Assembly: GCA_017532155.1 (NCBI GenBank)
Contig: JAFXJP010000049.1
Span: 1-64,000, forward strand
From: Clostridia bacterium
GTDB taxonomy: Bacteria; Bacillota; Clostridia; Christensenellales; Aristaeellaceae
Direction: 5' to 3'
DNA: 64,000 nt
Shown: in pieces, positions 41,845-51,020 of the stretch
Numbering within the stretch: the first letter of the stretch is position 1
How the letters are laid out: every line of letters starts with the position of its first letter
Made by a program: the position numbers and the translations under genes
The notes under the pieces: model-generated
What the model was told of the DNA's origin: nothing
What the model saw: only the letters and a program-made list of their open reading frames with translations
Database searches by the model: none

Positions 41845-43270
41845 GCGTTTGCCTCCTTTGCGTGCTCAGCGGACGGAAGCGGTTATACACCGTTTTCCCC
41901 TGCCGCTTTTTGCATTCGTTTATATCCTGCCGATCCCACACCGGATCGTCTTTGCGCATCCAGATGCAAGAAACCAGCTGCGCTTCATATTCTGTCACAA
42001 GCGTCTGATACGCGCGCTTCTGCTCAGGCTCAGATAATGCATGCGGCCGCATCAGCGCCTCCATCACCATGGCCGCGCCCTCGCGCACGCCAAAAAGTGA
42101 AAAATATTCGTTCCACTCCGCCTGAAAATGCGAAAGCCGCTCCGTCTGCACCCTGCCGGCCACCTGCTCGCACTTTTTGCACAGCCGGCGGCCAATCGCC
42201 CGCACCATCCGCCGCGCATAGCCTGTCAGATGCTGCGACAGCTGATCTGGCAGATACCGCCTGATCAGCGCCGAAAGCACTTCTTCGCTTTCCTCCGCAG
42301 GCAGCGCCAGAAAGCTTTCCGTCAGCGCAATAAAAAGCAGCAGCGCATCCTCCGTACTGCGCACCTGATGCATCAAGTCAAGCGCCGCGCCCATGGCCGG
42401 TGCATCTGCCCTGGAGCCATAGCACGCACGCCGGAACGCTGCCGTAGCAGGCAGCACGCGGCACATACCGATATGCATCTGCCCGCCCACGCGCGCGATT
42501 ACGTCATCCGCATTGATGATATTGAGCACCGGATAATCCGCCGCCAGCTGCACACTGCGCTGCGCCGAAACGCTGGGCGACGCAAAGCCTATACCACGCA
42601 CATATTCTCCCGGCACGCCGGAGTGCAGCAGATGATAAATATATATCTGCATCAGCGCTGCACCCTGACTGTGGCCTGTAACAAACAGACAATACCTGTC
42701 GCTGCCGCCGCGCATTGCCTGGATCACGTCTGCCAGAGAGCATTTCTCTCTGCCTTCCTTTTTCGCCAGCGCCGGAAACAGGATCTTCTCTTCGTTTTCT
42801 TCAAACAGCCGGGTCAGCTGCAGAAATCCGGCATGAAAGCCATCTTCCTCCGTTACGCGCAGATTGCCCAGCCATTCGTACATGCGCCGTGTGGTGCCGG
42901 TAAAGGCAATGGCAATACAATCGCGGCCGTCCACTTCATGCGCCATCACAACAGCCTTGCAGGTGCTCAGTTCTTCCTTTTCCCGCTTAAAGCCGCGATA
43001 CTGGCTGATCGGATTTTTCTTTTCCATACGGCTGCGCGCCCTGGCAGCTGCCTGCTCGCAGCTGCGGCGGGAAGCAAAGCCTGTAAGCAAGTGCGTATCC
43101 ACCTGAAAACTCACATCCTGCCAGCCGTCATCCAGATACTTCGCCACATCCATATCATACGCCAGCGTCGATAATTCCAGCGCCAGTCGCAGCGTATCGC
43201 AGGCCGTTTTGCCAGATGCAGGCCAAAGGCAGGCCGCATCCGGCAGCTTATGCTCCATTTTCTGCGCCAT
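41831..43270 (-). CDS. lipase (class 3) family alpha/beta hydrolase
   Basis: A 479-residue protein without a signal peptide. The nucleophile elbow GHSQGAAL (near residue 199) and IAFTGTTRR before it match the lipase-3 superfamily (CIAIAFRGT-type oxyanion strand), and INADDVIARVG offers the acid. The long helical C-terminal part (about 290-479) is not recognised. Substrate unknown; it may act on membrane lipids in the cytoplasm. SD AAAGGAGG lies eight nt before the ATG. First gene of a two-gene operon with the Na/Pi transporter. Confidence 0.82.
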   Translation of the reverse strand: MAQKMEHKLPDAACLWPASGKTACDTLRLALELSTLAYDMDVAKYLDDGWQDVSFQVDTHLLTGFASRRSCEQAAARARSRMEKKNPISQYRGFKREKEELSTCKAVVMAHEVDGRDCIAIAFTGTTRRMYEWLGNLRVTEEDGFHAGFLQLTRLFEENEEKILFPALAKKEGREKCSLADVIQAMRGGSDRYCLFVTGHSQGAALMQIYIYHLLHSGVPGEYVRGIGFASPSVSAQRSVQLAADYPVLNIINADDVIARVGGQMHIGMCRVLPATAAFRRACYGSRADAPAMGAALDLMHQVRSTEDALLLFIALTESFLALPAEESEEVLSALIRRYLPDQLSQHLTGYARRMVRAIGRRLCKKCEQVAGRVQTERLSHFQAEWNEYFSLFGVREGAAMVMEALMRPHALSEPEQKRAYQTLVTEYEAQLVSCIWMRKDDPVWDRQDINECKKRQGKTVYNRFRPLSTQRRQTHDHQ

Positions 43271-43290
43271 GCCTTCGCCTCCTTTGGCTT

Positions 43291-43320
43291 ATTATATCAC
43301 GAAAAGCGCACGCTCATCAA
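43291..43320 (-). promoter_or_regulatory. promoter of lipase-Na/Pi operon
   Basis: On the minus strand TTGATG, 18-nt spacer, TATAAT with TGA just before it (extended -10); about 20 nt upstream of the start codon. Confidence 0.65.
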
Positions 43321-43354
43321 TTGAAAGACCGCGTCCGGCAATATCCGAACGCGG
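43321..43354 (-). terminator. terminator of the obg-esterase-amidohydrolase operon
   Basis: On the minus strand CCGCGTTCGG-ATATTG-CCGGACGCGG followed by TCTTTCAA. It lies directly upstream of the lipase promoter. Confidence 0.65.
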
Positions 43355-43372
43355 CCTGATCACATGATTGCG

Positions 43373-44515
43373 TTACACCAGCTTGCCGTTGACAAACACG
43401 TATTTCACGTTGGTGCTCACCTCAAAGGGGCAGCCGTCGGTCAATACGATGTCAGCATCCTTGCCGCATTCCAGCGAGCCTACGCGATCGGCAATGCCGG
43501 CATGCAGCGCAGGATTGATGGTGATCGCCTGCAGCGCGTCAAAGGGATCCATGCCGCTCTTGACAGCAAGGCCCGCGCACAGAGGCAGATACTGCTGGGG
43601 AATCACGTCCGCATCGGTGATAATGCTCACCTTCACGCCCTTTTTCGCCAGGATACCGGGCGTTTCAAAGGTCATGTTGCGCAGCTCCCACTTGGAAGCA
43701 TCCGTCAGAGAGGGGCCAACCGCGCAGGGATAGCCTTCCGCAGCCAGCTCATCGGCAATCAGATGGCCTTCCGTCACGTGCTCGAGCGTGAGCTTCACAT
43801 GAAATTCCTTGGCGATGCGGATGGCGGTGAAGATATCCTCCGTCGCATGCGCATGCGCCTTGAGGGGCATCTCGCCGCGGATGACGGGCAGCAGCGCCTC
43901 CAGCTTCATATCAAAGCCGGGGAGCTTGGATGCATCATCGCCCGCCGCCTGAATCTTGCGGTCGTACTCGCGCGCCTTGAACAGCATTTCCCGCAGCTTG
44001 GCCGCCGTGGTCATGCGGCTGGAGTCGGCAGAGGAACGATAGCAGCGCTTGGGATTTTCACCGAAAGCACACTTCATGGCGATAGGATCCTTGACGATCA
44101 TATCGTCCGCGCGCTTGCCGACCGTCTTGACAGCAACAAACGTGCCGCCCAGCACATTGGCGCTGCCGGGGCCCGTGCAAACGGTGGTCACGCCCGCCTT
44201 GGCGGCCGCCTCCAGCGTGGGCTGCATGGGCTTGAAGCCGTCGATACCGCGCAGATGGGGCGTGAGGATATCGTTCATCTCGTTATAATCGGTGCCTTCA
44301 TAGCCGATGCCGTAGCCCGCCAGACCGATGTGGGAATGCGCGTCAATAAAGCCGGCATAGGCGCTCAGGCCTTTGGCTTCCACCACTTCCGCCTCGGTGC
44401 ACTCGATCATTTTCTCGATCAGCGCAATCTTGCCGTCTTCAATCAGAATATCCGCCTCATAGGGCGTGCGGTTGATGCTGTCGTGTACCAGCACATTTTT
44501 AATCAAAGTTTTCAT
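43373..44515 (-). CDS. metal-dependent amidohydrolase (imidazolonepropionase-like)
   Basis: A 380-residue cytoplasmic hydrolase of the dihydroorotase/imidazolonepropionase superfamily. AGFIDAHSHIGL (HxH metal site, near residues 56-63), AHAHATEDI and LEHVTEG supply His ligands, SIITDADV the Asp, and the C-terminal CGKDADIVLTDGCPF is the usual small beta-domain end. Probably an isoaspartyl- or prolidase-like or cyclic-amide hydrolase; substrate unknown. Last gene of the obg operon, 13 nt after the esterase. Confidence 0.88.
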   Translation of the reverse strand: MKTLIKNVLVHDSINRTPYEADILIEDGKIALIEKMIECTEAEVVEAKGLSAYAGFIDAHSHIGLAGYGIGYEGTDYNEMNDILTPHLRGIDGFKPMQPTLEAAAKAGVTTVCTGPGSANVLGGTFVAVKTVGKRADDMIVKDPIAMKCAFGENPKRCYRSSADSSRMTTAAKLREMLFKAREYDRKIQAAGDDASKLPGFDMKLEALLPVIRGEMPLKAHAHATEDIFTAIRIAKEFHVKLTLEHVTEGHLIADELAAEGYPCAVGPSLTDASKWELRNMTFETPGILAKKGVKVSIITDADVIPQQYLPLCAGLAVKSGMDPFDALQAITINPALHAGIADRVGSLECGKDADIVLTDGCPFEVSTNVKYVFVNGKLV

Positions 44516-44528
44516 TTGTTTTTTCTCC

Positions 44529-45347
44529 TTATTTGGAAGTATTCAGTTCTTTCAGCCAGCGGGCGGCCATATCAATCCAATTCTGGCACTCCGGACGCAT
44601 GTTGGGCGCGCCCTGCGGGAAGCACTCTTCATTGGAAAGGCTCAGGCCGTGCTTGCCGTTCTGGTAAATGTGCATTTCGCAGTCAACGCCCGCCTTGCGC
44701 AGCGCGCAGGCCAGCAGCAGACTGTTTTCCACCGGCACAGTTTCATCCGCCCAGGTGTGCCACAAAAAGGCCGGAGGCGTATTTTTCTTCACGTGCTTTT
44801 CAAGGGATACAAAGTCCACCATTTCATCGTGCTTGTCGCCCAGCAAACACTTGAACGAGCCGCGGTGCGCAAACTCGCCGCCGGTAATCACGGGATAGCA
44901 CAAAATCATCGCGTCGGGACGACAGATATCGCCCATCTCAAGCCGCTCCCACAAAATACCGATGGAGCCTGCCGCGTGACCGCCGGCAGAGAAGCCAAGC
45001 ACGGCAATCTTATTGGGATCGGCGTGCCATTCCTCGGCATGCGCCCGGCAATAGGCCACCGCCTCGCCCGCTTCCTTCAGCGCCGTGGGATAACGCGCCG
45101 GCGCGCAGGAATATTCCACAATCACCGCCTGAATGCCATATGCCAGCAGACGCAGCGCAATGGGCTCGGCCTCGCGGGGTGAGCGGCGCGCATAGCCGCC
45201 GCCGGGAAACACCAGTACCAGCGGACGCTTGCGGTCAAAATCATGCATGGGGCCGGCAATATACTTGCCCTCCAGCGCGTCGTTATTGGTCAGATAGGTA
45301 ACAAGATTCACGCCCGTTTCAGGCAGCACAATGCGTTGATTCAGCAT
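44529..45347 (-). CDS. alpha/beta hydrolase (esterase/acetyl-xylan-esterase-like), copy 1
   Basis: A 272-residue esterase of the Aes/BD-FAE type. LVLVFPGGGYARRSPRE holds the oxyanion motif, GFSAGGHAAGS (near residue 117) the nucleophile Ser, LWHTWADETVPVENS the Asp, and YQNGKHGLSL the His: a full catalytic triad. No signal peptide, so it probably acts on imported acylated sugars. It is a tandem paralogue of the next upstream gene, with a 15-nt gap. Confidence 0.9.
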   Translation of the reverse strand: MLNQRIVLPETGVNLVTYLTNNDALEGKYIAGPMHDFDRKRPLVLVFPGGGYARRSPREAEPIALRLLAYGIQAVIVEYSCAPARYPTALKEAGEAVAYCRAHAEEWHADPNKIAVLGFSAGGHAAGSIGILWERLEMGDICRPDAMILCYPVITGGEFAHRGSFKCLLGDKHDEMVDFVSLEKHVKKNTPPAFLWHTWADETVPVENSLLLACALRKAGVDCEMHIYQNGKHGLSLSNEECFPQGAPNMRPECQNWIDMAARWLKELNTSK

Positions 45348-45362
45348 GGAAATTCCCTTCCT

Positions 45363-46139
45363 TTACAGTTCCTTCAGCCAACGAACGGCCATCTCAATCC
45401 AGTTCTGACAATGCGGCAGCACACGGCTGAGATCCCCTTGATGCGTTTCGTTATTGCACAGTGCCGCACCGTGCGGACCCTTTTGATAAATGTGCATTTC
45501 ACAGGGAATACCCTGTTTGCGCAGCGCCCATGCAAACAGCAGACTGTTTTCCACCGGCACCACCCGATCTTCCCACGTATGCCACAGGAAGGTGGGCGGC
45601 GTTTTATCACTGACGCGCTTTTCCAGCGATACTTCGTCAAGCTTTTCCTCAAACTGATCGCCAAGCAGCCGCACAAAAGAATTGTGGTGGCGATACTCGC
45701 CGCTGGTAATCACGGGATAGGACAGAATCATCGCATCCGGACGGCAGGCATCGCCTTCCTCCAGCGTATGCCAGCAAGTGCCCAGCGAAGCCGCTGCATG
45801 TCCGCCGGCAGAAAAGCCCATAATCGCCATTTTATGCGGATCAGCATGCCATTCTTCGGCGTGCGCGCGGCAATATGCCATGGCTTCGCCAATTTCGTGC
45901 AGCGCCTGCGGCCACACAGCAGGCTGGCAGGAATAATGCACAATCACCGCTTGAATACCGGAAACCAGCAGCCGTTGCGCCACCGGCTCTCCCTCGCGCG
46001 GCACACGATGCAGATACCCGCCGCCTGGGCAAATCAGCACCAGCGGAAACTTGCGCGTAGGTTCCACAGCGCTGTTTTCATTCAGATAGGTGGTAATCGT
46101 AACGCCCGTACGCGGCAAAACAATTCTTTCGTGAATCAT
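45363..46139 (-). CDS. alpha/beta hydrolase (esterase-like), copy 2
   Basis: A 258-residue paralogue of the neighbouring esterase. It has LICPGGGYLHRVPREGEP, MGFSAGGHAAASLG, WHTWEDRVVPVENSL and YQKGPHGAAL, so the Ser-Asp-His triad is complete. Differences are spread over the whole length, so the duplication is old; the two may prefer different acyl sugars. It starts 18 nt after the obg stop codon and is probably cotranscribed with it. Confidence 0.9.
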   Translation of the reverse strand: MIHERIVLPRTGVTITTYLNENSAVEPTRKFPLVLICPGGGYLHRVPREGEPVAQRLLVSGIQAVIVHYSCQPAVWPQALHEIGEAMAYCRAHAEEWHADPHKMAIMGFSAGGHAAASLGTCWHTLEEGDACRPDAMILSYPVITSGEYRHHNSFVRLLGDQFEEKLDEVSLEKRVSDKTPPTFLWHTWEDRVVPVENSLLFAWALRKQGIPCEMHIYQKGPHGAALCNNETHQGDLSRVLPHCQNWIEMAVRWLKEL

Positions 46140-46157
46140 CTGCTGCAGCCTCCTACG

Positions 46158-47417
46158 TTAATCAACAAAGTCAAACTGCATGTCTTCGATCTGCACGGTG
46201 TCGCCCTCGCCCGCGCCCTTGGCACGCAGCGCGTCGATCACGCCCGTGCGGCGCAGCGTCAGATGGAACCACTTCATGCTGTCGGTATCCTCAAAGTTCA
46301 CGCTGTCAATCAGGCGCTTCATAGCGTTGCCCTCGACGATAAACACATTGCCCTGACGGCGCACTTCGTAGCCGGACAGGTCAGGCAGATCATCAAGGAA
46401 TTCTTCCTGCTCAAAGGGCGTGACGGGCGGCAGCTCGCTGAGCTTGTCCGCCACAGCGTTCAGCAGTTCGTCAAAGCCCTTGCGCGTGGCTGCGGATACC
46501 GCGAATACCGGCACATCGGGATACTTTTCCTTGAACATTTCCAGGTATTCCTCGCCGTCGGGCAGGTCCATCTTGTTGGCCGCCACGATCTGCGGACGGT
46601 CCTTCAAATCGCCGTAGTTGGCCAGTTCCTGATTGATCGCCTCGAAATCCTCAATGGGATCGCGGCCCTCGCTGCCCGCCATATCCAATACATGAATCAG
46701 CAGGCGGGTGCGCTCCACATGGCGCAGGAAATCATGGCCCAGACCCGCGCCGTCCGCCGCGCCTTCCACCAGGCCGGGAATATCCGCCAAAACAAAATCC
46801 ATGCCGTGGCGGCGCACAATGCCAAGATTGGGCGTGAGCGTCGTAAAATGATAATTGGCAATCTTAGGCTGCGCGCGGGTGACAACAGACAGGATGGTGG
46901 ATTTGCCGACATTGGGGAAGCCCACCAGGCCCACATCCGCGATGGTCTTGAGCTCCAGCGTAAACTTGAAGGACTGCGTCTTCACACCGGGCTTGGCAAA
47001 ATTGGGCGCCTGGCGCGTGGGCGTAGCAAAATGCTGATTGCCCCAGCCGCCGCGGCCGCCGTGCAGCAGAATGCGCTTCTGGCCGTCCTCAAACATATCG
47101 GCCACCACGCGGCCGTCTTCGCCGCGCACCACCGTGCCCACCGGCACCTTGACGATCAGATCCTCGCCGCGCTTGCCCGTGCAGCGGCCGCCGCTGCCGT
47201 CCTCGCCGTTATCCGCATAGTATTTGCTGCGGAAACGGAAGTCAAGCAGCGTATGCATGTTGCCATCGGCAATCAGGATGACGCTGCCGCCGTTGCCTCC
47301 GTCGCCGCCGTCCGGGCCGCCGTTCAATACAAATTTTTCACGATGAAAGGACACGCAGCCATTGCCGCCGTTGCCAGCCTTGGCAATGAAAGGCGCCTTA
47401 TCCACAAACAAAGCCAT
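46158..47417 (-). CDS. obgE: GTPase Obg/CgtA
   Basis: A 419-residue ribosome-associated GTPase. The glycine-rich Obg domain (about 1-158: AGNGGNGCVSFHREKFV, GGPDGGDGG), the G domain (GFPNVGKST, FTTLTPNLG, DIPGLVEGA, NKMD) and a C-terminal OCT domain (about 345-419) are in order. It works in 50S assembly and the stringent response. Start 47417 begins the canonical MALFVDKA; the much longer upstream reading frame runs through the promoter region and is not coding. It heads an unusual operon with two esterases and an amidohydrolase. Confidence 0.97.
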   Translation of the reverse strand: MALFVDKAPFIAKAGNGGNGCVSFHREKFVLNGGPDGGDGGNGGSVILIADGNMHTLLDFRFRSKYYADNGEDGSGGRCTGKRGEDLIVKVPVGTVVRGEDGRVVADMFEDGQKRILLHGGRGGWGNQHFATPTRQAPNFAKPGVKTQSFKFTLELKTIADVGLVGFPNVGKSTILSVVTRAQPKIANYHFTTLTPNLGIVRRHGMDFVLADIPGLVEGAADGAGLGHDFLRHVERTRLLIHVLDMAGSEGRDPIEDFEAINQELANYGDLKDRPQIVAANKMDLPDGEEYLEMFKEKYPDVPVFAVSAATRKGFDELLNAVADKLSELPPVTPFEQEEFLDDLPDLSGYEVRRQGNVFIVEGNAMKRLIDSVNFEDTDSMKWFHLTLRRTGVIDALRAKGAGEGDTVQIEDMQFDFVD

Positions 47418-47514
47418 GTTTCTTCTCTCCTTTTGGTTTGAGCGCATATTCGCCCAACTATCAGTATACATGATAATCGCCAAAAAGTACAGCCAAATCT
47501 CTCCGGTTTCCCTC

Positions 47515-47543
47515 TTTACAAAAGACGATTTTTTTCGTATAAT
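47515..47543 (+). promoter_or_regulatory. promoter of leuS
   Basis: TTTACA (47515-47520), 17-nt spacer, TATAAT (47538-47543); the T-box leader starts just downstream. Confidence 0.8.
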
Positions 47544-47559
47544 GGTTTTTGTTATACGG

Positions 47560-47775
47560 CAATGAAAGGGAACGCTGTATCCCGCGTGGATAGAGAGCCG
47601 TCCGGCTGGTGAAAGGACGGAGACGCGCATGCAGCTGCTCGCCCCGGAGCTGCAGGTGAGATATCTGCGGGTTGCGCCCGATACAGCGCAATACAAGCGG
47701 CGGCCTTTGGCCGCAAGCAAAGTGGTACCGCGAAACAGCCGTTTCGTCTTTGTAGCAAAGACGGGGCGGTTTTAT
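47560..47775 (+). promoter_or_regulatory. T-box leader (leucine) upstream of leuS
   Basis: Pairing CGCTGTATC/GATACAGCG (47573-47581 with 47680-47688) closes the 5' domain. Inside are AGAGAG (AG bulge region), distal stem CCGTCC/GGACGG with loop GCTGGTGAAA, all T-box hallmarks. The T-box sequence AGTGGTACCGCG is at 47721-47732 and the competing terminator (CGTCTTTG/CAAAGACG, then GCGGTTTTATT) at 47739-47775. Uncharged tRNA-Leu would stabilise the antiterminator and allow leuS transcription. The specifier codon is probably CTG or CTC near 47634-47640, but I cannot decide which. Confidence 0.92.
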
Positions 47776-47800
47776 TGTTTGATGTTGAAGGAGGATCCCC

Positions 47801-50317
47801 ATGCGCGAAATTCCCATGTACAATCCCGCGGGCATTGAGAAAAAGTGGCAGAAAATCTGGCAGGACAACAAGGCCTTTGCCGCCACCAACGATTATTCCA
47901 AGCCCAAGTTCTATACCCTGATCGAGTTCCCCTATCCTTCGGGCGCGGGCCTGCACGTAGGCCATCCCCGCCCCTATACCGCCCTTGATATCGTCGCCCG
48001 CAAAAAGCGCATGCAGGGCTACAATGTGCTCCATCCCATCGGCTGGGACGCCTTCGGCCTGCCCACCGAGAACTTCGCCATCAAGAATCATGTGCATCCC
48101 GCTGAAGTGACCGAAAAGAACATTAAGCACTTCCGCGAGCAGCTGCAGATGCTGGGCTTCTCCTTTGACTACGACCGCGAGGTAGATACCACCGATCCCA
48201 ACTACTACAAGTGGACGCAGTGGATCTTCCTGCAGATGTTCAAGCACGGCCTGGCCTACAAGAACCACATGCCCGTCAACTGGTGCACGGGCTGCAAGTG
48301 CGTGCTGGCCAATGAAGAAGTGGTGGACGGCGTGTGCGAGCGTTGCGGCAGCCCCGTTGTGCACAAGCAGCAGAGCCAGTGGATGCTCAAGATCACTGCC
48401 TATGCCCAGAAGCTGCTGGACGGTCTGGATGACGTTGATTTCATCGACCGCGTCAAGCTCTCCCAGCGCAACTGGATCGGCCGCAGCGAAGGCGCGGAGA
48501 TCGACTTCACCATCGAAGGCACCGAGGACAAGCTGAGGGTCTTCACCACCCGCGCCGATACGCTCTTTGGCGCTACCTACATGGTGCTCTCTCCCGAGCA
48601 TCCCTGCCTTGAAAAATATCAGGACCGCATCAAGAATTATCAGGAACTGATGGAATACCGCGCTTTTGCCCAGCGCAAGAGTGACTTTGAACGCACCGAA
48701 ATGAACAAGGACAAGACGGGCGTGGAAATCGACGGCCTGCGCGCCATCAACCCCATGACCGGCACATCCATCCCGATCTGGATCAGCGACTATGTGCTGA
48801 TGACCTACGGCACGGGCGCCATCATGGCCGTTCCCGCGCATGACGAGCGCGACTGGGACTTTGCCAAGAAGTTCAACCTCCCCATTATCGAGGTTGTTGC
48901 CGGCGGCGAAAACGTGCAGGAAAAGTGCTACAGCGACGTAGCCACTGGCACCATGGTCAACTCCGGCTTTATGAACGGCATGTCCGTCGCCGAGGCCAAG
49001 AAGGCCGCTATCGCCTACGCGCAGGAGCACGGCTTTGGCGAGGGCAAGGTCAACTTCAAGCTGCGTGACTGGGTGTTCGCCCGCCAGCGCTACTGGGGCG
49101 AGCCCATTCCGATCATCCACTGCCCCGCGTGCGGCATGGTGCCCATGGATGAAAAGGATCTGCCCCTGCTTCTGCCCGATGTAAAGAACTACGAACCCAC
49201 CGAAACCGGCGAATCGCCCCTGGCGAAGATCACCGACTGGGTGAACTGCAAGTGCCCCAAGTGCGGCGGCGACGCCAAGCGTGAAACGGACACCATGCCC
49301 CAGTGGGCGGGCTCGAGCTGGTACTTCCTGCGCTACTGCGATCCCAAGAACGATATGCATCTGGCCGCCAAGGAAGCGCTTTCCTACTGGATGCCCGTTG
49401 ACTGGTACAACGGCGGCATGGAACACACCACGCTGCATCTGCTCTACAGCCGTTTCTGGAACCTGTTCCTGCACGATATCGACGTTTGCCCCGTGGCCGA
49501 GCCCTACAAGAAGCGCACCAGCCACGGCATGGTGCTGGCCTACGCCTACGAGACCGAGCGCGATGAGAACGGCCAGGTAACCCCCAAGAAGGACGAAAAC
49601 GGCAATCCCATCATGCTGCTGGATGACAACGGCAAGCCCATCATCGAAAAGATGAGTAAGTCCCGCGGCAACGTCGTCAACCCCGATGACGTGGTCGCCG
49701 AGATCGGTGCGGATGCTTTCCGTATGTACGAAATGTTCATGGGCGCCTTCGAGCAGGCCATTCCGTGGAGCACCACGGGCGCGGTCGGCTGCCGCAAGTT
49801 CATCGAGCGCGTATGGCGTCTGCAGGGCATTCTCTCTGACGAAGAAGGCATGAGCAAGGATCTGAAGGCCTCTGTGCACACCACCATCAAGAAGGTGTCT
49901 GAGGACTACGACGCCATGAAGTTCAACACCGCCATCGCGCAGATGATGACGCTGGTGAACGAGATGGTCAAGAAGGGCTCTGTCACCAACGACGAGTACA
50001 AGGCGCTGCTGCTGCTGCTCTCCCCTGTCGCGCCCCATGTGTGCGAGGAAATCTGGGAGATGCAGGGCTACGGCGCGCCCATCTACACCCAGCCCTGGCC
50101 CGTTTGGGATGAAGAGGCGATGAAGAAGGACGAAGTCGAAATCGCCATTCAGATCAACGGCAAGATCCGCGGCCGCATCATGGTGCCCGCCGACCTGAAG
50201 AAGGAAGACGCCGACGTGCTGCGCGAAAACGCTGCCGTCAAGGAAGCTATTGGCGACAAGCAGATCATGAAGTTCATCTTCGTGCCCGGAAGATTGTTGA
50301 ATATTGTTGTGAAGTAA
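47801..50317 (+). CDS. leuS: leucyl-tRNA synthetase
   Basis: An 838-residue class I synthetase of bacterial type. HIGH motif is GLHVGHPRP (near residues 45-53), followed by the leucine-site FPYPSGAG region, a zinc knuckle [14 protein letters not shown], the CP1 editing domain ([31 protein letters not shown]), [11 protein letters not shown], the KMSKS loop [10 protein letters not shown] near 618-627, the anticodon-binding domain and a C-terminal LeuS domain. SD GAAGGAGG precedes the ATG. Expression is under T-box control. Hairpin element B begins right after the stop codon. Confidence 0.98.
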   Translation: MREIPMYNPAGIEKKWQKIWQDNKAFAATNDYSKPKFYTLIEFPYPSGAGLHVGHPRPYTALDIVARKKRMQGYNVLHPIGWDAFGLPTENFAIKNHVHPAEVTEKNIKHFREQLQMLGFSFDYDREVDTTDPNYYKWTQWIFLQMFKHGLAYKNHMPVNWCTGCKCVLANEEVVDGVCERCGSPVVHKQQSQWMLKITAYAQKLLDGLDDVDFIDRVKLSQRNWIGRSEGAEIDFTIEGTEDKLRVFTTRADTLFGATYMVLSPEHPCLEKYQDRIKNYQELMEYRAFAQRKSDFERTEMNKDKTGVEIDGLRAINPMTGTSIPIWISDYVLMTYGTGAIMAVPAHDERDWDFAKKFNLPIIEVVAGGENVQEKCYSDVATGTMVNSGFMNGMSVAEAKKAAIAYAQEHGFGEGKVNFKLRDWVFARQRYWGEPIPIIHCPACGMVPMDEKDLPLLLPDVKNYEPTETGESPLAKITDWVNCKCPKCGGDAKRETDTMPQWAGSSWYFLRYCDPKNDMHLAAKEALSYWMPVDWYNGGMEHTTLHLLYSRFWNLFLHDIDVCPVAEPYKKRTSHGMVLAYAYETERDENGQVTPKKDENGNPIMLLDDNGKPIIEKMSKSRGNVVNPDDVVAEIGADAFRMYEMFMGAFEQAIPWSTTGAVGCRKFIERVWRLQGILSDEEGMSKDLKASVHTTIKKVSEDYDAMKFNTAIAQMMTLVNEMVKKGSVTNDEYKALLLLLSPVAPHVCEEIWEMQGYGAPIYTQPWPVWDEEAMKKDEVEIAIQINGKIRGRIMVPADLKKEDADVLRENAAVKEAIGDKQIMKFIFVPGRLLNIVVK

Positions 50318-51020
50318 GGGGACGTCAGGGAGGCGGCTTTTGCGTCAAAAGCCCCTCCCTAAGACCCACCCGAAAACCAATCTTTGATTGGCTTGTTTCA
50401 GCAGGCTAATAGAAAAAGAGAGAGTGGAGTCCACGGATGCGAGCAAGCTCGCTCCGATGGCCTCCGCTCTCTTTTTCTGCGCGCTTCGCGCGCCCCGGAC
50501 GGCACAGCCGTCCGGGCCTGCCGACTGCTTGTATGGTTACGCCCGCGGGGGACCGCCGTTTCGCTGCGGCGAAACGAGCGGGAAAAGAACGAGGATAACG
50601 CGCTCTGCGGAGCGCTACACCTCATCCGCTTCGCTACGCTCAGCACCTTCCCCTCAAGGGGAAGGCTCTCGCTTGACCGCAAACCACCAAAAGGCTTCCC
50701 CTTGAGGGGAAGCTGTCGCCCGAAAGGCGACTGATGAGGTGTAGCCAACCACAGCTGGCGTTCCCCCTTCCCGCTCGTTTTTTCCGCAGAAAAAACGGCG
50801 TTACTAACACACAAGCCACCAAGCGGCAGTCCGCAGGGCAGCGCCCTGCGGGTTTGCGAAGCAAACTGAAAAAGGGGCTTGGAAGCCGAGGGCGAGCTTG
50901 CTCGCACACCGGATTCCAAACCCATTTTTCATAAAACTGCCGCGACAAAACCGCAGCCAACTTCCAAGCCAAAACGCAGGTTCTTTGGTACTTTCTTGAC
51001 TCAAGAAAGTACCGTCTCCC
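50318..51020. repeat. multi-hairpin element, copy B (with a nested element)
   Basis: About 700 bp in the gap between convergent genes, same order of stems as copy A: AGGGAGG..GCTTTTG/CAAAAGC..CCTCCCT at the left end, CCCACCC region, GAAAAAGAGAG/CTCTCTTTTTC, GCGCGC pair, CCCCGGACGG/CCGTCCGGGG, GTTTCG/CGAAAC, CGTTTTTT/AAAAAACG, closing stem GCGGCAGT/ACTGCCGC around CCGCAGGGC/GCCCTGCGG, GTTTGC/GCAAAC and GGGCTTGGAA/TTCCAAACCC, and the terminal GGTACTTTCTTGA/TCAAGAAAGTACC. Compared with A and C it has about 160 extra bp (50591-50760). Confidence 0.9.
50594..50765. repeat. palindromic element nested in copy B
   Basis: Terminal inverted repeats CTACACCTCATC (50615-50626) and GATGAGGTGTAG (50733-50744) enclose CCTTCCCC-TCAA-GGGGAAGG (50646-50665), GCTTCCCC-TTGA-GGGGAAGC (50694-50713) and GTCGCC/GGCGAC (50715-50731). 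A hairpin GCGCTC-TGCG-GAGCGC stands just before it. The inserted block is absent from copies A and C. A related fragment is at 10161-10199. Confidence 0.75.
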
